Assembly: GCA_029449235.1 (NCBI GenBank)
Contig: JANATG010000003.1
Span: forward strand, 3,100,001-3,164,000
Origin: Linnemannia schmuckeri
Lineage: Eukaryota; Mortierellomycota; Mortierellomycetes; Mortierellales; Mortierellaceae
Direction: 5' to 3'
Length of the DNA: 64,000 bases
This document shows, in pieces, positions 1-11,300 of this stretch; position 1 is the first letter of the stretch, and the number at the start of each line of letters is the position of its first letter. The notes beneath the pieces were generated by a model that ran no database searches, was not told the origin of the DNA, and was given only the letters and a program-made list of their open reading frames with translations. Made by a program: the position numbers and the translations under genes.

Positions 1-52
1 TCCTTCTTTCGCTTTCAGCAAACTCATCCACCACACTCCAATTTCTTATTAG

Positions 53-2383
53 ATGACCATCCCTACCCTTATCCCAAGAAAGGTTATATTCGACAACCCT
101 ACTCGCTTGGAGCCCCGCATTTCTCCTGATGGCCAGCGTATTGCTTTTATCGCTCCAAAAGATGATGTACTCAACATTTGGATTGCTCCCATTGAAGATC
201 CAACGGATGCTATATGCATTACAAACGCAACAGGGAGTGGAATCCGACAATATCTGTGGACTTATAACAATCAAATCGTGTATGGTCAGGATAAGGATGG
301 AGATGAAGGTATATCTTTCTTTCTCGATTAATAGAGTTTTTTTCCTGTCATTTGAGTATTCTTGAACATGCTTCCTCATAGTATCTTTACTAAATCCTCC
401 TATATTTTTATGTTAAAGATTGGCAAACTCATCTGGTCGACATCGAATCCGTTGAGGATCGTAACCTCACCCCTTTTGACGGTACTACAACCTTTCCACT
501 CAGTCCTTCACCTGCTCTTCCCAATGAGATGGTCATAATGATGAATAAGCGTGACCCTACCGTATTCGATCTTTATCATGTCGATCTTACCACTGCAGAG
601 TTGAAACTGATTGAAGAAAATACCGAAAACTACGCGCAATGGCACTGTGCAGAGTAAGTGCTTGCAATCACAATCGTCATGCTGTATGGAAATTAGCAGC
701 CAAAATTTCAAATATTGATCTCACTTTCCTTCTTATAGCGATCTAAACGCTCACTTTGCAACGCAGGAGCAACCTGATGGCGGCAAGATTCTCCTTCGAA
801 AGGACAAGACCACTGGAAAATGGAATCCCTGCGTCAATTGGGACTTTTCCGACTCGGTGAGTGACTTGCATTCACTCAGCAGCGATGGAACCAAAGCCTA
901 CTTGCTGGATTGCCGAGGACGCAACAACCTGGCTTTGGTTGAGTTGGATCTGTCGTCAAAGGATACGGCTACTTTCAGACTTTTGGCGGAGTCTCCTAAC
1001 ACGGCCGATATCCTGGACCTAGTCAAGGATCCCAAGACCGGAAGTCTCATTGCCTTCAGCACCGAATACGCCACGACCAAGTGGCATGTTCTGGACGCCA
1101 CTTACCGGTCGGATTTCGAATATCTGGAGAAGTTTGAAGGTGCAATCAACATCAGCTCGCAATCTCTCGACAATACTAAATGGATCATCACTCAATCCAC
1201 GGCATCTAACGTGCATTATCACGTCTATAATCGTGAGACAACCTCGTCAACACTCCTGTTCCATTCTTACGACGAGCTTCTCCAGTACACCCTTAACAAC
1301 ATGCACCCAGTTGTGATTAAGTCTCGTGATGGCCAAAACCTGGTTTCCTATTTGACGATCCCTGACCACCTTGAAGATGCTGAGCGTCCCAGCCGCCCTA
1401 CTCGCCCTATTCCACTTGTTCTTCGAGTTCATGGTGGTCCTTGGTTTAGAGATAGTTTTGGGTTCAGCCCAGATCATCAATGGCTCAGCAACCGTGGATA
1501 TGCTGTCTTGAGCGTGAACTTCCGTTCCTCCACCGGCTTTGGAAAGGAGTTTGTTGATCTCGGCAACAAACAGTGGGGCAAAGATATGCAGAACGATCTT
1601 ACTGGTAATCAAGTATATCGAGTCTTTTTCTGTATGCTTTTGAGCTGAGATTCAATCATACTAACTTACTTTGCCTTTCATTCCATCTATTCTAGATGCT
1701 GTGGAGTGGGCTATCTCCGAAGGTATCGCGATCCGTGAGAAGGTTGCTATCCACGGTGCCAGCTATGGTGGTTATGCTACCCTTGCAGGCCTAAGTAAGA
1801 ATTATTACCTTTCTCACTCGGCATGCTATAGACAAAAAGGGCAATGTGTACGTTTATTCTTACACTTGCTAAACATTTTAATTTTTTTCTTGTTAAACTA
1901 GCATTTACTCCTGATGTGTACTGCTGTGGTGTAGATATTGCTGGTCCCAGTAATCTCGTCACTCTTCACCAGACTATGCCGCCCTACTGGAGTGCCATGG
2001 CTCATATGATGATTCTCAGAATTGGTGGAGATCCTGAAACGGAAGAGGGAAGAAAGTTCCTTCTTGAGCGCTCACCTTTAACTCATGTTGAGAATATCAA
2101 AAAGCCCTTGCTTATTGGTCACGGCGCCAACGACCCTCGTGTGAAGCAAGCTGAGGCGGATCAAATCGTTAAAGCGATGGTCGCAAGCAAGATCCCAGTT
2201 GGATACGTCTTGTACTCCGATGAGGGCCATAGATTCTTTCGTCCTCCCAACAAGATCTCATTTACTGCTATTACTGAGAAGTTCTTGGCTAAGCACCTTG
2301 GAGGAAGGTGTGAGCCCTACGGAGATGACTTTGAAGGAAGCACAGCAGAAATCTTGCAAGGAAAGGAAGATTTATTAGAATAA
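53..2383 (+). CDS. S9 prolyl-oligopeptidase-family serine peptidase (five exons)
   Basis: Exons 53-308, 419-653, 739-1604, 1696-1794 and 1902-2383 join in frame to 645 aa; all four introns have GT-AG ends and preserve phase. The N-terminal half has beta-propeller-like segments (SPDGQRIAFIAP near residue 25). The C-terminal alpha/beta-hydrolase half carries the nucleophile elbow GASYGG (Ser in the 99-nt exon), then GHGANDPRV (candidate Asp) and DEGHRF (candidate His), the usual S9 triad order. A peptide-substrate cleaving enzyme of the acylaminoacyl-peptidase/dipeptidyl-peptidase type (S9C-like) is the best call. No signal peptide is visible, so a cytosolic location is likely. Length and motif spacing look complete. 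The ATG at 53 is the first in frame; the window begins only 52 nt upstream, so an earlier exon cannot be excluded. Confidence 0.9.
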
Positions 2384-3030
2384 GGTGGTCAGACACTCAG
2401 AAGTTACTACAGTAAAAGCGCGACTAACTAGACTACAGAGACATCACCACATCGAGTAAGGGTCGCCATTTACAAAAATTTTACATTGGTTCAGACCACA
2501 ATTTTTCTTATCCCTCACACTTCTGTTTACCACCCTTTTTTTTTATTTGCCATCTCTGTAAATGTAAACTGTGTGGGCAGTGTTTTGCATGTATAAACTG
2601 CAAATAAAAACTTCATGAGGCCTCTGACTTATATAGGGCATGGACAAACACCATGGGGAACAATCATAATGCTCTCATGCTCGGATTGTGTAACGGTAAT
2701 AAAAGAAGATTTCGTGGGTCCTTTGACTTTGATGATGAGGAGTGTGGAGGAAGCCGAAGGCAAAGATTCAAAATGCAACAGGTTTGTATCAACAATAGAG
2801 ACTTTATGTGCCCTACAACTAAATTGACAAAGGAAGAAAGAGTAATGGTACAAGCAAAACAAAAAGTCAAGACGCACCTTTTCCTCATTCGTTGCTCTTT
2901 CTTTTCAATATCATTCCCCTCCATTGTCACATTCCTCATCTCACTTCTCATTCCTCGTCTACTTCAACTTGGTTCATAAAGTCTTCGACAACTACCATGT
3001 CCACAGATGATATATGACAACAACTGCAAT
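2384..3030. other. Intergenic region 2384-3030
   Basis: Holds the 3' flank of the peptidase gene and the 5' flank of the LRR gene. Short open frames at 2615-2979 have no recognisable domain. A pyrimidine-rich stretch with repeated cattcctc/ctcattcc words at 2880-2960 could be a promoter or leader of the LRR gene. No RNA gene or mobile element is seen. Confidence 0.4.
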
Positions 3031-3191
3031 ATGGACAGCAGACCTTTCGAGTTCAGGTCTATCCGGGCTCTATAGACTCAAGGCGTTCCCTATGTACTTT
3101 TGGAAGATGTTCAAGACTACTTTCCGGACGCTATCAAGTTTCTGTGCGGCAAAGATCTTGTCAGCTTTATGCGTGATTCCAGCAACGACAG
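3031..3191 (+). pseudogene. Upstream LRR-gene exon interrupted by a TAG
   Basis: From ATG 3031 the frame reads through about 14 codons, meets TAG at 3073-3075, then stays open to a GT donor at 3192. It joins in phase to the acceptor at 3281-3282. The post-stop peptide (GVPYVLLEDVQDYFPDAIKF) looks like genuine coding sequence and runs directly into the LRR protein. This suggests that the original start lay upstream and that the exon now contains a nonsense codon. The first usable ATG after the stop is 3169. Alternatives are an unrecognised intron ending at the AG of ctatag, or a sequencing error. Confidence 0.5.
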
Positions 3192-6100
3192 GTATGAAAC
3201 ACAATGCTAACTACAGTTGTATTTTCAGGGACTGATAATGGTAACAGATGTAGCCACTAATATATATTTGAATCTAATCCAGATTGAAGCCCTGGCGGTT
3301 TGCTTACCGACCTACTGTGATCACGATCGCTGAAACCAAGCACTCTATGTCGCCAGAAGAGGAGTTGCCGGAATTGAGCTCTATACCTAGTCCATCTCCC
3401 AGACCTGATCAGTATTTATCAGCAACATTGCACCGACAGCTTACCATACAAAACACTGCTGCTATTCAAAAGACTTCAGCCTCACCCGTGGAGAACGATA
3501 AGTTCCAGCAATCAGCTGCTCTCTTCAAGGACTACTTCAAGGCGCTGGAAAACGACCAGCAAAAGCAGGTTGATCTTATTCGAGGCGACTTACAACAGTG
3601 CTTCTCGGCATTGCAGGCATCATTGGACAAGAATCACGATCTTCAGCAACAGCTGAGCATTATGCAGCAGCGCATGCTCCAGATGCATGAGCAGGCTCTT
3701 GATCGACTCACAGTCATACAAGGACGAATCCAGGCCCTCCTTACACAGAACTACGAGCTGCACGAGTATCCGATTCCACGGCTGTTCATCATCTTGCCAA
3801 AAAGCACCTCCACATGGGATCGTGTTAGCCTTCTCAACAACGAGTTTCAACTCTATTTTCTCTGCGAGTGCGGCGAACACACCAACGTTCTCAATGGCGG
3901 CACCAACAGCCCACACCACATTAACCTCGCCAAGCATGAAGGATACGACCTCAAGAGGCCCACCGAATTTTTTCAAAAGTTCGGCAAATACATGTTGATT
4001 TTGCTCGAGATGATCAAGTACGGAGTCACCATTGCAGGATTTGCTGTTCCTGCACTGCCTGCCGTTAGCGCCCCTGGAGCTATCGATATGTTCCAAAATT
4101 CCCTGAACACCATCTCTCAGTCAGCTGTCAACCAGTCTATCGAATACCTACAAAGCTTTTCAAGCAAGCACCCTCAGGAACAAGACGCGGCCAAGACGGA
4201 GTCGTTCACTGAACAAGAAGCCTTAGAGGGCGCCGACCTGCGCCATTTAGAAGCATTCATCAAGGCCAAGGACCAGCATCGAGCACTAGGAAACCTCTAC
4301 CGCATTGTCACACAGCAAGGTCACGTCAAATGGGTCTGCATCAACCATTACCGCTTGGCATACAAGGAGCAGGATCAACAGGCTTTTGCGACAGCAGTCG
4401 AGTTAAATGGTGGTCACTATGACCCGCATCTCGGCAAAGTTTCGATCAAGTTGGGATCCAAAATCCGAGCCGCAGCATTCTTCGATGCCCTAACCAAGGC
4501 AAGACGTTTAGACGAGCTGGTTGTCACATTCGACTGGGAGGGTACCACGAGCGATCTGGAGACACTCGGACATACTCTTAAGCGAGCCGCTATATCGATT
4601 CTTCGACTTGATATTCGGCGATTCCGGGCCAGCTTTGGTGCCAAACTACTATCGATATCCGCACGACAACGAGTGCTAACTCGCGTTATAAATCCTCCAA
4701 GCATGAAGGTGATTCATATCGTCCTTCCAGTGGATCTCGTCGAGCTTTTCAGTCTTCAACCAAAAAGGCCATCTCTTTTTCGTAAGTTATCCTTTGAGGT
4801 GGCATTGGGATTGGGTGGATGGAAGGAGCTTGGAAGACTTGCAGCTAATCTCAAGACCAACACGACTTTGACCACTTTGAACCTGAGTAGCAACGCGATC
4901 AAGGACAACGGAGCTGTGGCACTGTCTGAAGCACTCAAGGTCAACTCGACTCTGACCACTTTGAACCTGGGCAACAACTTGATCAAAGTCAATGGAGCTG
5001 TAGCGCTGTCTAAGGCACTCAAGACCAACTCGACTTTGACCACTTTGAATCTGGGCAACAACTCGATCGGCGACAACGGAGCTGTAGCGCTGTCTGAGCC
5101 ACTCAGGACCAACTCGACTCTGAGCACTTTACATTTAAACAATAACCGGATCGAGGAGGACGGAGCTGTGGCACTGTCTGAGGCACTCAAGACCAACTCG
5201 GCTCTGTTCACTTTGCACTTGGAGGACAACGCGATCGGGGAGAACGGAGCTGTGGCGCTGTCTGAGGCGCTCAAGGCCAACTCGACTCTGACCACTTTGA
5301 ACTTGTGGCAAAACTCCATTGAACTTATTGGAGCTTTGGCGCTTACTAAAGCATTTAACAGACACTCGACCCTATCAACTTTAACCTTGGCGCCTGACTC
5401 GACCAGTAACAACGTAGCTCAGAACCTATTCGAGACATTCAAGACCAACTCTACTGTGACCACTTTGGGCTTGAGCAAGAACTCGATCAAAGACAACGAA
5501 GCTGCGGCGTTGTCTGAAGCGCTCAAGATCAACCCAACTTTGACCACTTTGCACTTGGGAGACAACATGATCAAAGACAATGGAGCTGTAGCGCTGTCTA
5601 AGGCACTCAAGACCAACTCGACTCTTACCACTTTGGACTTGGGGATCAACTCAATCAGAGAGAACGGAGCTGTGGCGCTGTCTGAGGCACTCAAGGCCAA
5701 CTCGACTCTCACCACTTTGGACTTGAACAACAATTCGATCAAGGACAACGGAGCTGTGGCATTGTCTGAAGCACTCAAGACCAACTCGACTCTGACCACT
5801 TTGGACTTGGGGGATAACTCGATTAAAGACAACGGAGCTGTGGCGCTGTCTGAGGCACTCAAGACCAACTCGACTTTGACCATTTTGAAGTTGTGGCAAA
5901 ACCCGATTGAAGTTACTGGAGCTTTGGCGCTGTCTGAGGCACTCAAGGTCAATTCGACTTTGACCACTTTGGACTTGAATAATAACTGGATCGAGGAGAA
6001 CGGAGCTGTGACGCTGTCTAAAGCTCTCAAGACCAACTCGACTCTGACTACATTGCACTTGGGGGACAACTCGATCGGTGACAACGGAGCTGTGGCGCTG

Positions 6101-6478
6101 TCTGAGGCACTCAGGACCAACTCGACTCTGACCACTTTGCATTTAAACAATAACTGGATCGAGGAGGACGGAGCTGTGGCGCTGTCTGAGACACTTAAGA
6201 CCAACTCGACTCTGACTACTTTGCACTTGGAGGACAACTCGATCGGTGGCAACGGAGCTGTGGCGCTGTCTGAGGCACTCAAGGTCAACTCGACTCTGAT
6301 CACTTTAAACTTGGGGATCAACTCAATCGGAGAGAACGGAGCTGTGGCACTGTCCGAGGCACTCAAAACCAACTCGACTTTGACCACTTTAGACTTGTGG
6401 ATCGACTGGATCGAGGAAAACGACGCTGTGGAGCTGTCTAGTGTATCCGAGGCCGGTAGATGTGATATGGGATCTTAA
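3169..6478 (+). CDS. Coiled-coil / leucine-rich-repeat protein (NLR-like, ~19 LRRs)
   Basis: Exon 3169-3191 plus exon 3283-6478 (intron 3192-3282, GT-AG) give 1072 aa. Order: short N-terminus, Gln-rich coiled coil (about residues 70-150), a globular region with LYFLCECGEHT and a hydrophobic EMIKYGVTIAGFAVPALPAV segment, a linker, then 18 full and one partial 28-residue LRRs of ribonuclease-inhibitor type (consensus STLTTLxLxxNxIxxxGAVALSEALKxN). There is no P-loop. Such proteins usually bind ligands or partners through the LRR solenoid; the ligand here is unknown. Repeats are nearly identical at DNA level, so copy number may change by unequal crossing-over. The last repeat degenerates before the stop. 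Because the LRR codons are biased, long open frames also appear on the opposite strand; I consider those shadows. Confidence 0.8.
4855..6440 (+). repeat. 84-nt tandem repeats encoding LRRs
   Basis: About 19 tandem 84-nt units, each one 28-residue LRR. Similarity is higher between blocks of units than between neighbours. Units 3-6 and units 15-17 share the order GDNSIGDNG / NNxIEEDG / EDNxIG, and units 6 and 13 share the rare LWQN...GALAL form. This pattern points to duplication of multi-repeat blocks. Confidence 0.85.
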
Positions 6479-6761
6479 TACAACTGACGAACTTGCAAAA
6501 GAAAGGCAAGACCGTAATAAATAAAGGCTTACGTATAGTCAATCATGAGAATAGACAGGAAAAATAGTATTTGACTCACCAGAAACGGACTTTTATACCA
6601 TGTCCGACTGCTTACTCTTAACAAACGTGTTTCCATCCAGTCTATACACTTCACAAGGCAATGTGCGATAGGACAGTATGGACAGCGTGTATAAGAACAA
6701 GTAACGATGGTTATTGTACAAGGAATGAATGCCATTTCTATATACTAGGTTTAAAGGAAAG

Positions 6762-6835
6762 AACTGGCTTGTGGCAGCCAAGCGATTATAGAATCGTTGC
6801 TTTTTGATCCTTCGATGTTGGCTCTTCCTATTATA
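6762..6835 (+). repeat. Dispersed ~75-bp repeat, copy 1
   Basis: Contains cttgtggcagccaag followed by gttgctttttgatccttcg. The same core recurs at 55350-55420 (+), about 20305-20365 (-) and about 18255-18310 (-). No coding capacity; probably a fragment of an undescribed short repeat family. Confidence 0.6.
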
Positions 6836-7594
6836 CGCAAGTAGAATTCATTAAGCGTTGGGTCATTCATCCATTAATAAGGAACACGAACTGAGTTTAG
6901 ACTGTTGTAAGACAGGTTAGTTTTACCCTACTGATGAAATGTCGTTGCACTAGTAAATAAACTTGGTACGAGAGCAACCGTCCATTCGGATAGCTATCAT
7001 AAAAGGTTGACCGGTCCGTCAGGGCGCTTGGTATTGACGATCGATCCCTTGCTGCCACTCCCTTATCTCTAATGTCCTCACTGATCTTCGATAGGTTGTT
7101 TTTCATTTATTTCCGTTGAAAATAAATACAAAAAGGTAGAGAAGAAGAATTTATATGGTAATCAAGGCACAAAGGAAAAAAAAGAGAGACAGAGAGTTAA
7201 TACAGTAATATGCTTTTTTCAGAGAGCCAGGGCGCACGTGTATTACACGTACAGTACACAGCACACACACGCACACAACCTACTCATTCAAAAAATTCAC
7301 AAGGGAAAGTGAAGCAAAATAAGCTACACACACTTAAGGATTTACTCGCTATTCTTTTTTCCTCTTTCCTCTTTCCTCTTTCCATTTTTTTTTTTTTTTT
7401 TTTTGCTCTTTGTCGTCCTTTCTAGTGCCTTCACTCCCTTTACCCCTCGATACCACTACCATTCAACATCCTTTCTTCTCGGCACTCATCAACTGTTCAT
7501 TGCATTCTCTGCATTCATTCGGATTCAGCCCCTGCTGAACAGACACTACACAATAGATCCAACGGAGGAAATTTCTCCTTTTCCTTACCCAAAC

Positions 7595-7602
7595 TATAAA
7601 TC
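7595..7602 (+). promoter_or_regulatory. Possible TATA box upstream of the NLR gene
   Basis: TATAAATC about 725 nt before the chosen ATG. The distance fits only if the leader contains introns, as the local splice motifs suggest. Confidence 0.3.
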
Positions 7603-8321
7603 CACTTTTTTAGGTCCTATTCTTCTGTGCTTTTTAGTTCTCATACAACATCTGCTAACACTCCTGCCCACCCAGCCATCTCAGATCCTTCTTCGCCTAC
7701 CTCTGCTTTCTGAAAGGAGACTTAAGTCTTGAGAAATCGAAAGCAAAGAAAAAAAACTACATCTCCCTCTGGTACAAGAGGTAATAATAACTAGTAAGTT
7801 CAAAAGGCGAAGGAACTCTCATGTTGTATAATATCATTTAATCGTCTCCCTTTTTTTCACACACTTTCTACAGGGACAGTTAGTCAGTCTACTCCAACGT
7901 CCATTTCTACCCCTCATCAAACAAACAAAAAACAAAAAAAAAAAGGCAACACCACCCATCTACAAGTAAGTTGCCTTTTTTGGCAGGATCATGTGTATTT
8001 CTTCGCGTCTAGATCAAGGGAAACGGTGCATACATGCAATGTATTCTAAACACTGAATCATTTGCTTTTTCCGCGTTGCATTGACCTCCAATCCCGATCT
8101 AGGCCTTTCATTGATCCCGACCTAGACCCTTGATCGATTCACACATCAAAAATATTCACTCAAATCAAAATTACAAGCAAGTGGAGGTAAGAAAAAAAAA
8201 AGCAAAGAAACAACTCTTTGAAACGCTCAATCTCCTCGGAGTGCTAGGTATGGTAGTACCATTGATGCTCATCTGTATTCTTGTCAGTTCTATTAAAACT
8301 GCCGCTACTAGACCTCACACC

Positions 8322-11300
8322 ATGACCAATCACCCCCTCGAAGAAATCCACTTCCATGCTGCTGGCGGTGATGATACCAACTCCTCTCCAAATCTCGACG
8401 ACCAGGTGCTCGAATACCTGGATGTCTCCAAGGCCAAGTCAGTCAGCGACCAATTGTATCAATACAGAGTGCACAAGCTCTTGCCAGCTGTGCCTCAAGT
8501 TACCCTTGATGTGTTCTCCGAGAACGAACCCAGATCGACCATCAAGACCGACTTACCTCGACCCCAGCAGCGCATTGAGAGGACAGTCCAGTTGGTCTAT
8601 TGCAGCACCCTGCTTCTCCAAGACCCACTTCCTCTGTCGTTGCCTGGGCTGGAACAAACACTTGATAATGCTGAGATGGACTGGCTGGCGGAGACCAAAA
8701 ATGATCCTATGGAGCAGGATCGTTTGCAATGGCTTGCAATTCGTATGGTAGAGAAGTTCATCCAGAACGCCACCAAGGGCTCCACCGAAATCGCCGAGAT
8801 CGTTGCTCTAGGGCCCATCCTGCGCAATGAGCCTTACCGCAAGCTGTTATCGTTCTTCATCAAGGTGCTTGACGAGTCTCGTCTCCTGGATGTCGACCTG
8901 CTCCAGGGCCTTGTCCAGCTGGTTCAGTCTACCTCATCAGGGTTCCTCCTCTCTGACGACCTCATCAAAATTCTCAGCATTCTTAGGGTTCGATTGCAAG
9001 ACACCCATCAGCAGTCGTCTGAGCACCCGTACCACATCTCCCTGGCCATCTCCAGAGTTCTCGATGTCATGGCTGACCACAAGGTGCAGGACTTGGACCG
9101 GGTTCTCGAGCATGAGCCGTTGTCTGCAATTCTGTCGGGACTGAAGGGCAGCTCTGACCCCTATCTCATGTACCAGGCATGCTACGCCTTCCAAGCGCTT
9201 CAGTATGTGCCCGATAACGAGACTGTTCTTCAAGCCGTCTTGCGATACTCACGAGATATGGTTGAGAGTGTGGCCAAGATCACAGCATTGGGTCAGCTAA
9301 ACCTTAGATCGGTACTCGAGGGACTTGAAAACCTCCAAGAAACACTCGGTACTACTGTGGACATTGCCAGAACCGCCTACGAGGGCATTCGTTCGCTAAA
9401 GGAGAGTGGTCAAAGCATCATGGACAGCCTTAACCAAGAATACGGGTCAGGTCTCAAGAAGTCCTGGTATGCCGCCATCCGTGCCGCCTACGTCTTTGCA
9501 CAAGCAGGTCAGTTGAGGGACCTCAACCACCTGATCTGTAAGGTTGCCTGTCGTCGCGACCCTTTGTTCCAGTGGGGGATATGCCAGCTACTAGGTGAGA
9601 TAGTAGTAGACCCAGCCTGGCCTATTGCCTCTCGCCAGCAAGCCGTTGAGTTTCTTGGTCGCCTCTACCTGAATGACCCGGAATGGGGTAGAGACGAAGG
9701 TGTCAAGGCATGGATGCTAACCATTATTGCCAAGTTGGGATCCATTGACGACCAGGAGGTCGCCGCCTGTGCTCGGGTTCTGAAGCAGGAGCTCGCTTCC
9801 GAGAATACTCCTATAACCCGCCACCCTTATCCGCTGAGTTCACGTCTCCCGATCCCAGCTACGTCTTCGATTCTTGCCAGGGTGCAAGACATCCCTTATC
9901 TTGAGTACGAACTGTACAAGCTCCGTTTGCAGCGGCTTCAAGAATACGACGAACGGGCGATTTATGTCCCTCCTCAAGCAAAACCGTCACTGCTGGCCAA
10001 AGACGCTGAGTTGTTCCCTCTGCAGGAGAAGGTGCAAGAGTTTCTCGCTAGTGACCGTCAAGTCATGTTGATCCTAGGTGACTCGGGTTCTGGTAAGTCG
10101 ACTTTCAATCGACACCTGGAGCACCTGCTTTGGACCGAGTACAAACGAGGCGGGTCAATACCTCTTTTCATCAACCTGGCCGCCATCGACGATCCCCAGC
10201 ACGACATGGTCAGCAAACAGCTGCAGTTCCATAACTTCGACGAAGATCAGATTCTGGAGCTCAAGCTGCATCGCCAGCTGGTCCTCATTTGCGACGGATA
10301 CGACGAGAGCCAGCAACTGGCCAACCTCCACAGAACCAACTCCCTCAACCAGCCTGGTCAGTGGAACACCAAAATGGTTATCAGCTGCAGGAGCCAGTAC
10401 CTGGGACCATCCTACCAAGACCGCTTTAGACCTCAGTCCACCGATCGATATAAGTCGGTCCCTCAGGGTGTCTTTCAGGAATCTGTCATTGCTCCTTTCT
10501 CCAAGGAGCAGATCGAGGACTATGTCAGGCAATATGTCCCCCTTGAGCCAAGGACCTGGAGCACTCAGGACTACATGGACAAGTTGACCACCATTCCCAA
10601 TCTCATGGAACTGGTGAGAAACCCCTTTCTACTTCTACTTGCACTGGAAGCATTACCTGACGTCATCAAGGGAAAGGAGAATCTGTTGGCCATCAAGGTT
10701 GTTCGTGTTCAGCTCTATGACATCTTCGTCAACCACTGGCTCAATGTCAACAAACAACGGCTTCAAAGCAACACCCTGTCCAAGGAGGATCATGACATGT
10801 TGGAGCAACTTGAGGAGGCAGGTTTTGTGACCATAGGCGCAGACTACTCTACGAGACTAGCATCGGCGATGTTTGAGAAGCAGAACGGAAAAGCTGTCGT
10901 TCAATATATCCACCTCAAGGACAAGGCGACGTGGAAAGGCGAGTACTTTGGTCCAGATCCAGAGGTCCGACTGTTGCGAGAAGCTTCGCCGTTGACGCGC
11001 TCTGGCAGCTACTTTCAATTTCTCCACCGGTCGATGCTGGAGTATTTCTTTTCCTGTACTGTTGTTGGTCCCGCGAGTCCTGAACATGAGGTTGGGTTTG
11101 ATCCACAACCAAACTCCAACGTCTCCAATGTGCAATTGCTCGACCCAGAGTGTCCTTTATTTACGCGCAACCTTCTTGAAGAGCCAGCTGTCGTGCAGTT
11201 CTTGGGTGAGCGAGTGCAAGAGAGCCCGGGATTCAAGAATCAACTCCTCGAGGTCGTCGAAAAGTCCAAGTCGGATGTCTCCTTCGCGACCGCAGCAGCC

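Larger units (their letters stand above)
6479..8321. other. Intergenic region with NLR promoter and leader
   Basis: The left part (6479-7150) carries one copy of a short dispersed repeat at about 6762-6835. The right part is strongly pyrimidine-rich (7340-7420, including a T run at about 7387-7404) and has a possible TATA box at 7595-7602. Several GT-AG pairs (for example caag|gtaagt at 7966, and ctag|gtatgg near 8247 with ctactag near 8310) suggest introns in the 5' leader of the NLR gene. No coding gene is supported. Confidence 0.45.

Noticed and set aside
2615..2979. Small open frames with FRGSFDFDDEECGG
   Set aside because: Several overlapping frames on both strands compete, none with a family or splice partner.
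4756..6387. Long open frames on the minus strand across the LRR array (218 and 322 codons)
   Set aside because: They mirror the biased LRR codons; the predicted peptides are low-complexity repeats with no start context, and the plus-strand product has clear LRR structure.
8130..8321. N-terminal extension of the NLR with a hydrophobic segment
   Set aside because: It begins without ATG; ATG 8250 is possible, but the stretch contains splice-like motifs and resembles leader sequence, so ATG 8322 was preferred.
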